Source: Betaproteobacteria bacterium (GTDB taxonomy: Bacteria > Pseudomonadota > Gammaproteobacteria > Burkholderiales > Gallionellaceae). Taken from it: a stretch of DNA of 50,344 bases. The DNA lies in NCBI GenBank assembly GCA_021413765.1, contig JAIOPT010000068.1:1-50344 (forward strand). The letters run 5' to 3'. Under the pieces are notes generated by a model, which saw nothing but the letters and a program-made list of their open reading frames with translations, was not told where the DNA came from and did not search any database. Made by a program: the position numbers and the translations under genes. Below are positions 10,043-19,636 of the stretch, piece by piece (position 1 is the stretch's first letter; each line of letters starts with the position of its first letter).

Positions 10043-10948
10043 TTAAAAGTAACCTTCTTTTTTGCGCAGTTCCATTGATGCCTCTGAAGTCTGATCGTCC
10101 ATACGTGTCGCACCGCGCTCGGTAATGCGAGTAATGGCTGTTTCTTCAATGATTTCCTGCGCGTTGCGTGCATGCGACTCTACCGGACAGGTACAAGTCA
10201 TATCGCCCACAGTGCGGAAACGCACCACTAATTTTTCCACCTTTTCACCAGACCTCGGCTGCACCAGATGCGACACGGGCAAAACACCATTGTCGCGGCG
10301 GATCACCTCGCGTTCATGCGCGTAGTAGATGTCGGGGATATATAGCTTCTCACGTGCGATGTATTCCCAAATATCCATCTCTGTCCAATTACTGATCGGA
10401 AACACGCGAATATTTTCACCGGCATGCACCCGTGTGTTGTATGTATCCCACAACTCGGGGCGCTGATTTTTCGGATCCCACTGACCGAACTCGTCGCGGA
10501 AAGAAAAGATGCGCTCCTTGGCTCGTGCTTTCTCCTCGTCGCGGCGCGCGCCGCCAATACAAGCATCGAAACCAAACTCGGCAATAGTTTCCAGCAAGGT
10601 CACAGACTGAAAGGCATTGCGTCCCTGATCTGCATTTTTCAGCACAATCGTTCCCTTCTTGATCGAGTCATCCAGCGAACGAACGATTAGCCGCTCGCCT
10701 AAATCAGATGCCAATTTATCGCGACAAGCGATCACTTCCGGAAAGTTATGCTCAGTATCAATGTGTACCAGTGGAAACGGAAAGCGCGCTGGGCGGAAAG
10801 CCTTTTCTGCCAAGCGCAGCATGACGATTGAATCCTTGCCACCGGAGAATAGCAACGCAGGATTTTTGCATTCCGCCGCTACCTCTCGCATGATGTGGAT
10901 AGATTCACTTTCCAGCACATCCAGATGGGTAAAAGGTTGATTACTCAT
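10043..10948 (-). CDS. cysD: Sulfate adenylyltransferase subunit 2 (CysD)
   Basis: MSNQPFTHLDVLESESIHIMREVAAECKNPALLFSGGKDSIVMLRLAEKAF...; the ORF-track extension to 11032 is probably upstream leader. Confidence 0.96.
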   Translation of the reverse strand: MSNQPFTHLDVLESESIHIMREVAAECKNPALLFSGGKDSIVMLRLAEKAFRPARFPFPLVHIDTEHNFPEVIACRDKLASDLGERLIVRSLDDSIKKGTIVLKNADQGRNAFQSVTLLETIAEFGFDACIGGARRDEEKARAKERIFSFRDEFGQWDPKNQRPELWDTYNTRVHAGENIRVFPISNWTEMDIWEYIAREKLYIPDIYYAHEREVIRRDNGVLPVSHLVQPRSGEKVEKLVVRFRTVGDMTCTCPVESHARNAQEIIEETAITRITERGATRMDDQTSEASMELRKKEGYF

Positions 10949-11066
10949 TTTTTTCTCAACTTCTAAAAATACAAATTCAAAATAACTGAATCCATGGTTC
11001 AACAAATAAAATGCCGCGGGTAAATGAGGCACGCCTTGTCAGACATCTACCGAAACCTATAGCAGA

Positions 11067-11771
11067 CTATACCTGCTTGATCGGAGTAATTTTGTTCACG
11101 TGCAAACCGCACTCCTTATTTTGCGTATCCTCCCACCACCAGCGGCCGGAGCGGATATCTTCGCCCGGTGTGATAGCACGCGTACAAGGTGCGCAACCAA
11201 TGCTGGGATAAAAACGGTCATGCAGTTTATTGTAGGGCACCTCATACTGTTTAAGGTATTCCCACACTTCAGCATTACTCCAGTCGAGCAGCGGATTGAA
11301 TTTCTGCAATCCATTATCGACATCGAACACCGATACCTGCAAAACACCCCGCGTGGGCGCCTGCTCGCGACGCATGCCAGTAATCCAGGCGCGTTTGCCG
11401 GATAAGGCGCGACGCAACGGCTCCACCTTGCGGATATGGCAGCAGCTCTTGCGTAGCTCGACGCTGTCGTAAAAGCCATTCACCCCATTTTGGGCGACGT
11501 ACTCTTCGATTCGACTAGCCTCCGGGAAAAAAATTTGCAGCGGCACATTGTAACGTGCTCGAACCTCCTGCATCAGGTCGTAAGTTTCTGGCGGCAGACG
11601 CCCGGTGTCCAAGCTAAACATTTCGATGTCGGGCTGATATTTGTTGATCAAATCGGTCAACACCATATCTTCCGCCCCCAAGCTATTAGCAAAAACAACG
11701 GGCGCGTAGTCACGCACAGCATTGGCCAACACAGAGCGTGTTTGATCAATTTTTTGATGCAACTCACTCAT
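11067..11771 (-). CDS. cysH: Assimilatory (phospho)adenylyl-sulfate reductase, Fe-S (APS reductase-like) type
   Basis: SLGAEDMVLTDLI, FSLDTGRLPPETYDL, KSCCHIRKVEPLRRAL and SIGCAPCTRAI paired-cysteine motifs typical of APS-reducing CysH. Confidence 0.95.
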   Translation of the reverse strand: MSELHQKIDQTRSVLANAVRDYAPVVFANSLGAEDMVLTDLINKYQPDIEMFSLDTGRLPPETYDLMQEVRARYNVPLQIFFPEASRIEEYVAQNGVNGFYDSVELRKSCCHIRKVEPLRRALSGKRAWITGMRREQAPTRGVLQVSVFDVDNGLQKFNPLLDWSNAEVWEYLKQYEVPYNKLHDRFYPSIGCAPCTRAITPGEDIRSGRWWWEDTQNKECGLHVNKITPIKQV

Positions 11772-12297
11772 GGACTGAACCTACAGTTGTAATTCCATCG
11801 CGTTGTACACGACGAAACAGTGGTAATTTTTGATCCACCGAAATTTGATAGGTTTCTGAAAAGTCCGTCAAACCCTTTAGCGCATCATGGATGTTCTTGT
11901 CCGGACGCGGCGCAAAAGCATCAAAGCCGACACGCTGCATGTAGAACAGCTGGTCACGCAACACATCACCAATAGCGCGCAATTCGCCAACATAGCCAAG
12001 GCGGGAGCGCAAATTATAAGCAATCGAATAACCACGGCCATCCGCGAATTTAGGAAAATCAACAGCGATGACGTTAAATTTCTCCACCTCGCCTTTCAAT
12101 TCTTCCGGCCGTTCATTACTGGCAAGCCAGACACCCAACTCAGCGCGACTTTGCAGATTGGCCCGTTGCGCCTGCCACACTTTAAGCGGCACAATGATTT
12201 TTCCGGCAGGAACGGTGACTGATTCTGGTGTCTCATTTTCACTCAGGCGGAAGACGGTCCAATCATCGCTGACAACGGCTTTGTTTTTAATAATCAT
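11764..12297 (-). CDS. DUF934 family protein of sulfur assimilation clusters
   Basis: Position between cysH and sulfite reductase; VIAVDFPKFADGRGYSIAYNLRSRLGYVGELRAIGDVLRDQLFYMQRVGFDAF. Confidence 0.9.
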   Translation of the reverse strand: MIIKNKAVVSDDWTVFRLSENETPESVTVPAGKIIVPLKVWQAQRANLQSRAELGVWLASNERPEELKGEVEKFNVIAVDFPKFADGRGYSIAYNLRSRLGYVGELRAIGDVLRDQLFYMQRVGFDAFAPRPDKNIHDALKGLTDFSETYQISVDQKLPLFRRVQRDGITTVGSVHE

Positions 12298-12302
12298 GAT
12301 CG

Positions 12303-14048
12303 TTAAAACCTCGATTTACGTTGAACTGTATAATTATCAGGTTTATCTATAAACCCATAAGCGTTTTTATCAACAGCATCTTCTGCATTAATTGGTGTTG
12401 CATACACATGCTCTTTGAAGGGTGTCATGCCTATCCTGCGAACCGTGTCGATGAAAAGTTCTTCTTCAAGGCGCTCACGCATATAAACTTGCAGCAGCCT
12501 ATCAATCACCTCAGGCATTTGTTGAAAGTTAAAAGAGGGGCCAATTATTTTACCGATTGCGGCATCGTTACCCTGTGCACCACCGACAGACACTTGATAC
12601 CATTCACCACCATCCTTTTTGTCGACGCCGATAACGCCAATATGTCCAACATGATTATGCCCGCAAGCATTGACGCAACCTGACATATTAAGTTCGATTT
12701 CACCAATATCATGTAAAAAATCGAGGTTATCAAAGCGCTCTGCAATCATTTTTGCAAGTGGGATTGATCTGGCAAATGCCAGGGTGCAGAAATCTGCACC
12801 AGGGCAGCAAATGATATCAGTCAACAAACCAATGTTCGGCGATGCCATGCCATGTTCTGCGGATTCTTTCCAGAGGCTGACAAGGTCGGATTGTTTAACG
12901 TCAGCCAGCACCAAATTCTGCTTATGAGTAACGCGCAGTTCGCCGAAGCTGAAACGGTCGGCCAGATCTGCAACAACATCCATTTGCTCTGCACTCGCAT
13001 CTCCCGGCGCTACGCCCGTCTTCTTAAGTGACAGTACCACAGCCGCATAGCCCGGAATTTTGTGCGGCTTCACGTTGCGCTGCACCCAATTTGCAAAAGC
13101 CTTGTTCTCGGTCTTGTATAACGCCACACCGGGATCATTTGCCGGTAATGTTTCATAAGCGGGCGCTGTAAAGTAGGCCGCGACACGGTTTAATTCTTCA
13201 ACGGTCAAAGTACCCGGGCCGTTTTTAATATCAGCCCAATCCGCTTCAACCTGGCGCCTAAACTCTTCAATCCCGACGGCCTTAACCAATATCTTGATGC
13301 GTGACTTGTACATATTGTCGCGGCGGCCAAATTGGTTGTAGACACGCATGATGGACTCAATGTACGTCAACACATGCTGCCACGGCAAAAAGTCGCATAT
13401 CTCGCTACCGATAATAGGGGTGCGTGCCGTACCGCCACCAACCAACACACGAAAACCGATTTCCCCTTGCTCATTTTTGAGCACGGACAGCCCGATGTCA
13501 TGCACCGCGATAGCGGCGCGGTCTTCGGTTGCACCATTTATTGCGATCTTGAATTTGCGCGGTAAGTAGGCGAACTCTGGATGGAAAGTGCTCCACTGGC
13601 GTAGAATTTCGGCGTATGGACGCGGGTCAATAATTTCATCTGCCGCAACGCCCGCATATTCATCGGATGTAATGTTGCGTATGCAGTTGCCAGAGGTCTG
13701 AATTCCATGCATTTCAACTGTGGCGAGATCAGCCAAAATATCTGGCGTATCTTCCAGCTTAAGCCAATTGAACTGCAGATTTTGACGGGTTGTAAAGTGT
13801 CCATAGCCACGGTCATATTTGCGCGCGATGTGCGCAAGCATGCGCATTTGCGCAGAAGACACCAAGCCATAGGGCATAGCGATACGCAGCATATAAGCAT
13901 GAATTTGCATATAAAGACCGTTCTGCAATCGCAGCGGACGAAACTCATCTTCCGTCAGTTCATCTGACAAACGGCGGCGCACTTGGTCGCGATACTGAGC
14001 GACGCGCTCATCAACAATTTGATGGTCATAAACATCGTATTTATACAT
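12303..14048 (-). CDS. cysI: Nitrite/sulfite reductase (sulfite reductase haemoprotein, CysI-like)
   Basis: HFTTRQNLQFNWLKLEDTPDILADLATVEMHGIQTSGNCIRNITSDEYAGV and C-terminal siroheme/4Fe-4S motif CPGADFCTLAFARS...NMSGCVNACGHNHVGHIGVIG. Confidence 0.95.
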   Translation of the reverse strand: MYKYDVYDHQIVDERVAQYRDQVRRRLSDELTEDEFRPLRLQNGLYMQIHAYMLRIAMPYGLVSSAQMRMLAHIARKYDRGYGHFTTRQNLQFNWLKLEDTPDILADLATVEMHGIQTSGNCIRNITSDEYAGVAADEIIDPRPYAEILRQWSTFHPEFAYLPRKFKIAINGATEDRAAIAVHDIGLSVLKNEQGEIGFRVLVGGGTARTPIIGSEICDFLPWQHVLTYIESIMRVYNQFGRRDNMYKSRIKILVKAVGIEEFRRQVEADWADIKNGPGTLTVEELNRVAAYFTAPAYETLPANDPGVALYKTENKAFANWVQRNVKPHKIPGYAAVVLSLKKTGVAPGDASAEQMDVVADLADRFSFGELRVTHKQNLVLADVKQSDLVSLWKESAEHGMASPNIGLLTDIICCPGADFCTLAFARSIPLAKMIAERFDNLDFLHDIGEIELNMSGCVNACGHNHVGHIGVIGVDKKDGGEWYQVSVGGAQGNDAAIGKIIGPSFNFQQMPEVIDRLLQVYMRERLEEELFIDTVRRIGMTPFKEHVYATPINAEDAVDKNAYGFIDKPDNYTVQRKSRF

Positions 14049-14152
14049 TTTTCAATTTCCTTACATTAACGGCGCATTATAAAGCCAAGTTAAGCTAACC
14101 TTGCCTCCGCGGCCAATTTTAAAAACGCACTTCATCTATCGAGTAACAATTT

Positions 14153-14935
14153 TCAGTACAACATCAGCTTGATACCGATAGTAGTCAACATGGTTGCCAG
14201 AATCGGGCGCAGCACATGGTCTGGGATCTTTATACCAAGATGGCTGCCCAGATAAATTCCTGGCAGCGAACCTAGCAACAAACTGCCCAGCAGCCCGTAA
14301 TTTACGGTACCCAGCGCGGCATGACCCAACCCGGCAATCAGGGTGAGCGGTACCGCGTGTGCAATATCAGTGCCAACGATCTTGGCCATAGGCGCGCGTG
14401 GATAAAGGAACAGCAACACCACCACGCCCAACGCACCCGCACCAACCGATGAAATTGTTACCAGCACACCCAGAACCGCACCGGTAAAAATAGTCGCTCC
14501 GGTTAAATGATGCGCATGCAGTTCAAACATCACGCCATCCGGACGTCTCCCAAGCTTTATCAAATATGGCTTGAACAGCAGTGCCGCAGCAGTCAGCAAC
14601 AATGCAACGCTCAATACGCTAGTAATAAGCGACTTAAGATGCTTCTCGTCCAGCGCCAAATAATGGAGCAGCGCCATGCTGAGCAAAGCGGCGGGCAAAC
14701 TACCCATCGCCAGCAGCTTAACCACCTTCCAATCTACCGTGCCGCGTCGCCCATGCACCCAGCTGCCGCCCATCTTTGTCAGCGACGCATACAGTAAGTC
14801 AGTGCCGACTGCCGTGGCCGGGGCAATGCCGAACATCAGCACCAGTACCGGTGTCATTAAGGAGCCGCCGCCAACGCCGGTCACACCGACCACAAAGCCG
14901 ACTATAAAACCAGAAAATGTATAAAGCCAGTCCAT
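14153..14935 (-). CDS. TauE/SafE family sulfite/anion exporter
   Basis: GFIVGFVVGVTGVGGGSLMTPVLVLMFGIAPATAVGTDLLYASLTKMGGSWVHGRRGTVDW; multiple TM helices; next to cys genes. Confidence 0.92.
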   Translation of the reverse strand: MDWLYTFSGFIVGFVVGVTGVGGGSLMTPVLVLMFGIAPATAVGTDLLYASLTKMGGSWVHGRRGTVDWKVVKLLAMGSLPAALLSMALLHYLALDEKHLKSLITSVLSVALLLTAAALLFKPYLIKLGRRPDGVMFELHAHHLTGATIFTGAVLGVLVTISSVGAGALGVVVLLFLYPRAPMAKIVGTDIAHAVPLTLIAGLGHAALGTVNYGLLGSLLLGSLPGIYLGSHLGIKIPDHVLRPILATMLTTIGIKLMLY

Positions 14936-14978
14936 CTAAACTCCCTAAAACGGCGCGCATGGTAGCGCACCTCCATAT

Positions 14979-15013
14979 TGTTATCAAATAACATTATGTT
15001 AGTATCTTATAAT
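14979..15013. promoter_or_regulatory. Candidate divergent cysB promoter/operator: overlapping palindromes TGTTAT-CAA-ATAACA and TAACAT-T-ATGTTA followed by TATAAT
   Basis: Sequence tgttatcaaataacattatgtta (14979-15001), then TATAAT at 15008-15013, about 25 bp upstream of cysB ATG, in the 101-bp divergent intergenic region. Confidence 0.55.
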
Positions 15014-15036
15014 CTAGGGTTATATGAAAAATCACT

Positions 15037-15957
15037 ATGAACTTACAACAATTGCGTTACCTGCATGAGATTGTTAAGCATGAACTAAACATTTCCGATG
15101 CAGCGAAAGCTCTATATACCTCACAACCCGGGCTGAGCAAGCAGATGAAATCTTTGGAAGAAGAGCTGGGAATCGAAATATTTGTGCGCAATGGCAAACG
15201 CCTTACCGCAATCACCGAGCCAGGCAAGGCCGTGCTCGAAATTGCCCAGCGCATGCTTCATGATGTAGGCAATTTAAAACAAGTGGGTCAGGAATTCCGC
15301 AGCCAGGATAGTGGCTCGCTTACCATCGCCACCACCCATACCCAGGCACGCTATGCCTTGCCGCCAGTGGTCAAACAATTCATTGAGCGTTATCCAAAAG
15401 TCAAACTCAGCCTGCATCAAGGCAGCCCCACCCAAATTGCGCAGCAGGTGCTTAATGGAGAAGCAGACATCGCTATCGCCACTGAAAGTCTTATTATGTA
15501 CGAAGAGCTGACAACCTTGCCGTGCTATGAATGGCACCACTGCATCGTGGTGCCGATAGGCCACCCACTATTGGCTGAAAAAAAACTGACGCTGAAAAAA
15601 ATTGCTCAATATCCCATCATCACTTACGACTTTGCATTTAGCGGACGCGGCAAGATTAACGCCGCCTTCAGTGCACACAACATCACTCCTAACATTGTAC
15701 TCACTGCTATTGATGCGGACGTAATTAAAACCTATGTAGAATTAGGCTTGGGTATCGGCATAGTCGCCCAAATGGCATTCATTCCAGAACGCGATAAACT
15801 CTTACGCATGATAGATACTGGCAATCTATTTCAATCCAGCACAACGCGCATTGCCATCCGCTGCAACGAATTTCTGCGCGGCTATACGTATCACTTCATT
15901 GAGCTATTTGCCCCTCACCTAACTCGCGAGGTTGTGACTAAAGTCCTGCGCATTTGA
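15037..15957 (+). CDS. cysB: LysR-family transcriptional regulator CysB
   Basis: MNLQQLRYLHEIVKHELNISDAAKALYTSQPGLSKQMKSLEEELGIEIFVRNGKRL; divergent from sulfate assimilation cluster. Confidence 0.95.
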   Translation: MNLQQLRYLHEIVKHELNISDAAKALYTSQPGLSKQMKSLEEELGIEIFVRNGKRLTAITEPGKAVLEIAQRMLHDVGNLKQVGQEFRSQDSGSLTIATTHTQARYALPPVVKQFIERYPKVKLSLHQGSPTQIAQQVLNGEADIAIATESLIMYEELTTLPCYEWHHCIVVPIGHPLLAEKKLTLKKIAQYPIITYDFAFSGRGKINAAFSAHNITPNIVLTAIDADVIKTYVELGLGIGIVAQMAFIPERDKLLRMIDTGNLFQSSTTRIAIRCNEFLRGYTYHFIELFAPHLTREVVTKVLRI

Positions 15958-15965
15958 AGACACCA

Positions 15966-16193
15966 TCATGAATTTAAAATTTTGAGCGAGAGAAAGCTCA
16001 AGAGAAATTTTATCGCGTTGCATATTCGGTAGAGCCGATAGAGAGACATGCTGCCGAGAGGTGCATTGACTGACTTACAGCACGCGGCGCAGTTTTCGTC
16101 GTTGTCGCTGCCGCCCTTGGCACTGGTGAACAAATGCTCAACGTGTGTCCCAGCTATAGGCAGAAAATCAATCGAGTCTGACCATTGATTCAA
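15966..16193 (-). other. Possible HNH-endonuclease-like gene fragment
   Basis: 75-aa ORF with THVEHLFTSAKGGSDNDENCAACCKSVNAPLGSM, similar to the H..H...GGSDxxxNxxxxCxxCN core of HNH nucleases but lacking an N-terminal CxxC. Confidence 0.3.
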
Positions 16194-16226
16194 TCTAACC
16201 TTAGTCGTTAGGCCTCACTTCGGCAG

Positions 16227-17186
16227 CTACACGCGCCAGATGACAGGAGCAAGAGCCTCCCAGGGCTCGGCAACTATTTCGATAGTAGGCGCTTCGTTGA
16301 TCCGAGCAATGCGGTATGCGCCGCGCTTTGGCTCTGAGCCAGATGCCAAAACCTCCCAAAATAGGTAGGAGGCCGCTTCGGAGGTGGGAGCGGTAACGGA
16401 GACTCTTCCGATGTTGAATCTAGCGCCTTGCATGAGTGGTAGCCGGGCCGATCCACGCCACTCCATCTTGTAGGAGCGGACCGCAAGAGACTCGCCCTGG
16501 AATCGAATCACTGACTCTGCTGCCAAGTCCGGCCCACCAACGGATGGAGAACTCGATGCAGTGATGTGAAAGGTGATCAGCGCGAACATTGCTGCGGTGG
16601 GATTAAGGTTCTCCACATAAAGGTCGAAAGTGACGCCAGTAGCGGTGCCATCTGAGGCGATATCGTTGAGGAGGGTTCCACACATGTGAACATCGGGCTC
16701 CACAAGTCGCCGCGATACGTCTCGAACCTCATACTCCTCCATAGGAACGGATTCAAAGTTGAAGCGCTTGTAGAACCGGTGGTCCGAGGCCATGTGAGGC
16801 GCGCGGGGGCTTGCGGGTACAGCGACTACATAAGCTAGCCTCCCTGGCCGATGCCGAGTGAGTGGAACAGGGTGAATCTTTAATCCGTCGATTCGCCTTG
16901 AGATACGTGAGTTGAGAACATGCTCGATCCACTCTTTGGAGATTTCGTTCGGGTCGAACCCATCGTCGAGATGCGTAGGCACATGGCCGTTCTCGACTAC
17001 GCCATAGATAAGCAGACCTCCTGCTGAGTTGGAGAATGCTGAGACGTCCTTGCTCAGTTCGGCTTTCTTTCCATCTGTTCTCTGTAGTGCGTAGCTGGCC
17101 TTGTAATCAAGCGTCAACGACTCGCTGACCTGATCTTCTATCAGATTCTGCAGGTCGCGTTCGGTCCATTCGCTTGGGGGAAACAT
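16227..17186 (-). CDS. AlbA_2/Schlafen-type putative DNA-binding (ATP-binding) domain protein with unassigned beta-rich C-terminal region
   Basis: N-terminal LIEDQVSESLTLDYKASYAL...KAELSKDVSAFSNSAGGLLIYGVVE...IHPVPL...AYVVAVPASPRAPHMASDHRFYKRFNFESVPMEEYEVRDV matches the AlbA_2 pattern (E-x-LDYK, SAFSNSAGG, YxR). Confidence 0.8.
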   Translation of the reverse strand: MFPPSEWTERDLQNLIEDQVSESLTLDYKASYALQRTDGKKAELSKDVSAFSNSAGGLLIYGVVENGHVPTHLDDGFDPNEISKEWIEHVLNSRISRRIDGLKIHPVPLTRHRPGRLAYVVAVPASPRAPHMASDHRFYKRFNFESVPMEEYEVRDVSRRLVEPDVHMCGTLLNDIASDGTATGVTFDLYVENLNPTAAMFALITFHITASSSPSVGGPDLAAESVIRFQGESLAVRSYKMEWRGSARLPLMQGARFNIGRVSVTAPTSEAASYLFWEVLASGSEPKRGAYRIARINEAPTIEIVAEPWEALAPVIWRV

Positions 17187-17260
17187 GGTCGTGATGGTGT
17201 AATTAAATGGGCCAGGTACGGATTATTCTCGTCACTTCAGTGGTGATGGAGTCGAAAAAA

Positions 17261-17524
17261 TTACAATAACACTATTCGGCTGAATTCACGAATGCCGTGA
17301 GTGTCTCTGTAGCACATACTTTGTTGCATACCCGAAATCCGAAACCGCTGTATTTCCGTGTGATCCACTATTGAAATCACGCTGTATCTACAGTTCGTCG
17401 CTCCCGCCCGTTTGGCGTGCAAGGCTAAATCTTTAGGGGTGGTGGAAACACCGTGAGCATCGGCTGTCATTCGTTGCGTCGCTTCGTTTTTTGCCAATTT
17501 TGGTGAGTTGCTTGAGCAAGCCAT
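17261..17524 (-). CDS. Small hypothetical protein (87 aa)
   Basis: ORF beginning MACSSNSPKLAKNEATQRMTADAHGVSTTPKDLALHAKRAGATNCRY preceded by a strong Shine-Dalgarno (TTTAAAAGGAGCGAACATG on the minus strand). Confidence 0.4.
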   Translation of the reverse strand: MACSSNSPKLAKNEATQRMTADAHGVSTTPKDLALHAKRAGATNCRYSVISIVDHTEIQRFRISGMQQSMCYRDTHGIREFSRIVLL

Positions 17525-17581
17525 GTTCGCTCCTTTTAAAAGCCAGGTAGCCTTTTGCCATATGACCAAATAAACAAAATT

Positions 17582-17608
17582 ATTTACATCCTTGTCAAAT
17601 ATGTAAAT
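17582..17608. promoter_or_regulatory. Inverted repeat ATTTACAT-N11-ATGTAAAT in the divergent region upstream of thrS
   Basis: Perfect 8-bp arms read directly: atttacat ccttgtcaaat atgtaaat. Confidence 0.5.
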
Positions 17609-17701
17609 ATAATAAGTTCGGCTTTATCGCACTTTGACGTTTGACGCTGTTTGTTTGAGTGTGCGAGTACATCAATTTTATTTTAATTAAGAGATATATA
17701 T

Positions 17702-19615
17702 ATGCCTTGTATTACATTGCCAGATGGCTCGCAACGCAGTTTCGCGCAGCCCGTTACCGTCGCCGAAATTGCGCAGAGTATAGGCGCGGGCTTAGCGCGT
17801 GCGGCGCTGGCCGGCAAGGTTGATGGGCATCTGGTTGATACCTCATACCTTATTGGCTCTGATGCAGCTTTGTCCATCATTACCGATAAGGACGGGGAGG
17901 GGTTGGAGATTATTCGCCATTCCACTGCCCATCTGCTGGCCTACGCGGTCAAGGAGTTATTTCCCGAGGCTCAAGTGACTATTGGTCCGGTGATTGAAAA
18001 CGGGTTCTACTATGACTTCTCTTATGCCCGTCCGTTTACGCCGGATGATTTGACGGCGCTTGAAAAACGCATGTCGGAATTAGCCAAGCGCGATATTCCG
18101 GTAACGCGCAAAGAGTTGCCGCGCGACGAAGCGGTGGCTTATTTCAAAAGTATAGGTGAGCATTACAAGGCGGAGATTATCGAATCCATTCCCGTCGAGC
18201 AGGGCGTGTCACTTTATACCGAGGGTGATTTCACCGATTTGTGCCGTGGCCCGCATGTGCCGTCCACGGGCAAGCTCAAGGCGTTCAAGTTGATGAGTGT
18301 GGCTGGCGCATACTGGCGCGGCGATCAGCGCAACGCCATGTTGCAGCGTATTTATGGTACAGCCTGGGCTAAGAAGGAAGATCTTGATGCCTATCTACAC
18401 CGCTTGGAAGAGGCGGAAAAACGTGATCATCGAAAACTTGCCAAGCAGCTCAATTTGTTCCACATGCAGGACGATGCGCCCGGCATGGTGTTTTGGCATC
18501 CAAATGGTTGGGCTATCTGGCAGGTAGTTGAAAACTACATGCGCGGCAAGTTCCGCGAGTATGGCTATCAGGAGGTTCGCACGCCCACCATGATGGATCG
18601 CACGCTGTGGGAGAAATCTGGGCATTGGGAAAATTATCACGACAATATGTTCACTACCCATTCAGAGGCGCGGGATTTTGCGGTGAAGCCGATGAATTGT
18701 CCGGGACACGTACAGATTTTCAATTACGGTCTGCGCAGTTATCGCGAGTTACCCCTGCGACTGGCTGAATTTGGATCATGTCATCGTAACGAGCCGTCTG
18801 GTTCTCTGCATGGTTTGATGCGTGTGCGCGGCTTTACCCAGGATGATGCGCATGTTTTCTGTACCGAACGTCAGATCGAAAGTGAAGTAGCGGATTTCAT
18901 CGTGATGTTACAAAAGGTGTACGCAGATTTTGGTTTTAATGATGTTTTGGTAAAACTTTCTACTCGTCCTGAAAAACGAGTAGGTTCCGACGAAACTTGG
19001 GATAAAGCGGAGGCAGCATTGGCTGCGGCATTACGTCAGAATGATCTGGAATATGAATTGCAACCCGGTGAGGGGGCGTTCTATGGGCCGAAAATAGAAT
19101 TCTCTTTGAAAGACACGTTGGGGCGTGTGTGGCAATGCGGCACTATTCAGTTGGATTTCAACCTGCCGGTACGTTTGGGCGCGGAATATGTGGATGAGGA
19201 CAACACGCGCAAAGCGCCGGTGATGCTGCACCGTGCCATTCTTGGTTCGTTAGAGCGTTTTATGGGGATTCTTATCGAACACCACGCTGGAGCCTTTCCG
19301 CTATGGTTGGCGCCGGTTCAGATGGCGGTGGTGAATATCTCGCAGGCACAAGATGGTTATGCTACTCAAGTGGTGGAAACTTTGCGAGCAGCCGGGTTTC
19401 GTGCGCACTTGGATTTGCGCAATGAGAAAATTACCTATAAAATACGAGAATATAGCTTGCAAAAATTGCCTTATATACTGGTAATCGGTGATAAGGAAAT
19501 GGCTGGTGATTTAGTTGCCGTGCGAACCCGAAAAGGTGAGGACCTTGGGCAGATGTCGATGGCGGTGTTGTTACAACACCTGCAATTGGAACTGCAAGCG
19601 GGTAGCGCGGTTTAA
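17702..19615 (+). CDS. thrS: Threonyl-tRNA synthetase
   Basis: [28 protein letters not shown]...; [57 protein letters not shown]. Confidence 0.98.
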   Translation: MPCITLPDGSQRSFAQPVTVAEIAQSIGAGLARAALAGKVDGHLVDTSYLIGSDAALSIITDKDGEGLEIIRHSTAHLLAYAVKELFPEAQVTIGPVIENGFYYDFSYARPFTPDDLTALEKRMSELAKRDIPVTRKELPRDEAVAYFKSIGEHYKAEIIESIPVEQGVSLYTEGDFTDLCRGPHVPSTGKLKAFKLMSVAGAYWRGDQRNAMLQRIYGTAWAKKEDLDAYLHRLEEAEKRDHRKLAKQLNLFHMQDDAPGMVFWHPNGWAIWQVVENYMRGKFREYGYQEVRTPTMMDRTLWEKSGHWENYHDNMFTTHSEARDFAVKPMNCPGHVQIFNYGLRSYRELPLRLAEFGSCHRNEPSGSLHGLMRVRGFTQDDAHVFCTERQIESEVADFIVMLQKVYADFGFNDVLVKLSTRPEKRVGSDETWDKAEAALAAALRQNDLEYELQPGEGAFYGPKIEFSLKDTLGRVWQCGTIQLDFNLPVRLGAEYVDEDNTRKAPVMLHRAILGSLERFMGILIEHHAGAFPLWLAPVQMAVVNISQAQDGYATQVVETLRAAGFRAHLDLRNEKITYKIREYSLQKLPYILVIGDKEMAGDLVAVRTRKGEDLGQMSMAVLLQHLQLELQAGSAV

Positions 19616-19636
19616 TTTTTTAATGGAGAAACTGCA

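Noticed and set aside
17200-17701. Possible tRNA or tRNA-like operator upstream of thrS
   Set aside because: No GTTCGAATC-type T-loop or cloverleaf could be found; the visible dyad does not resemble tRNA-Thr.
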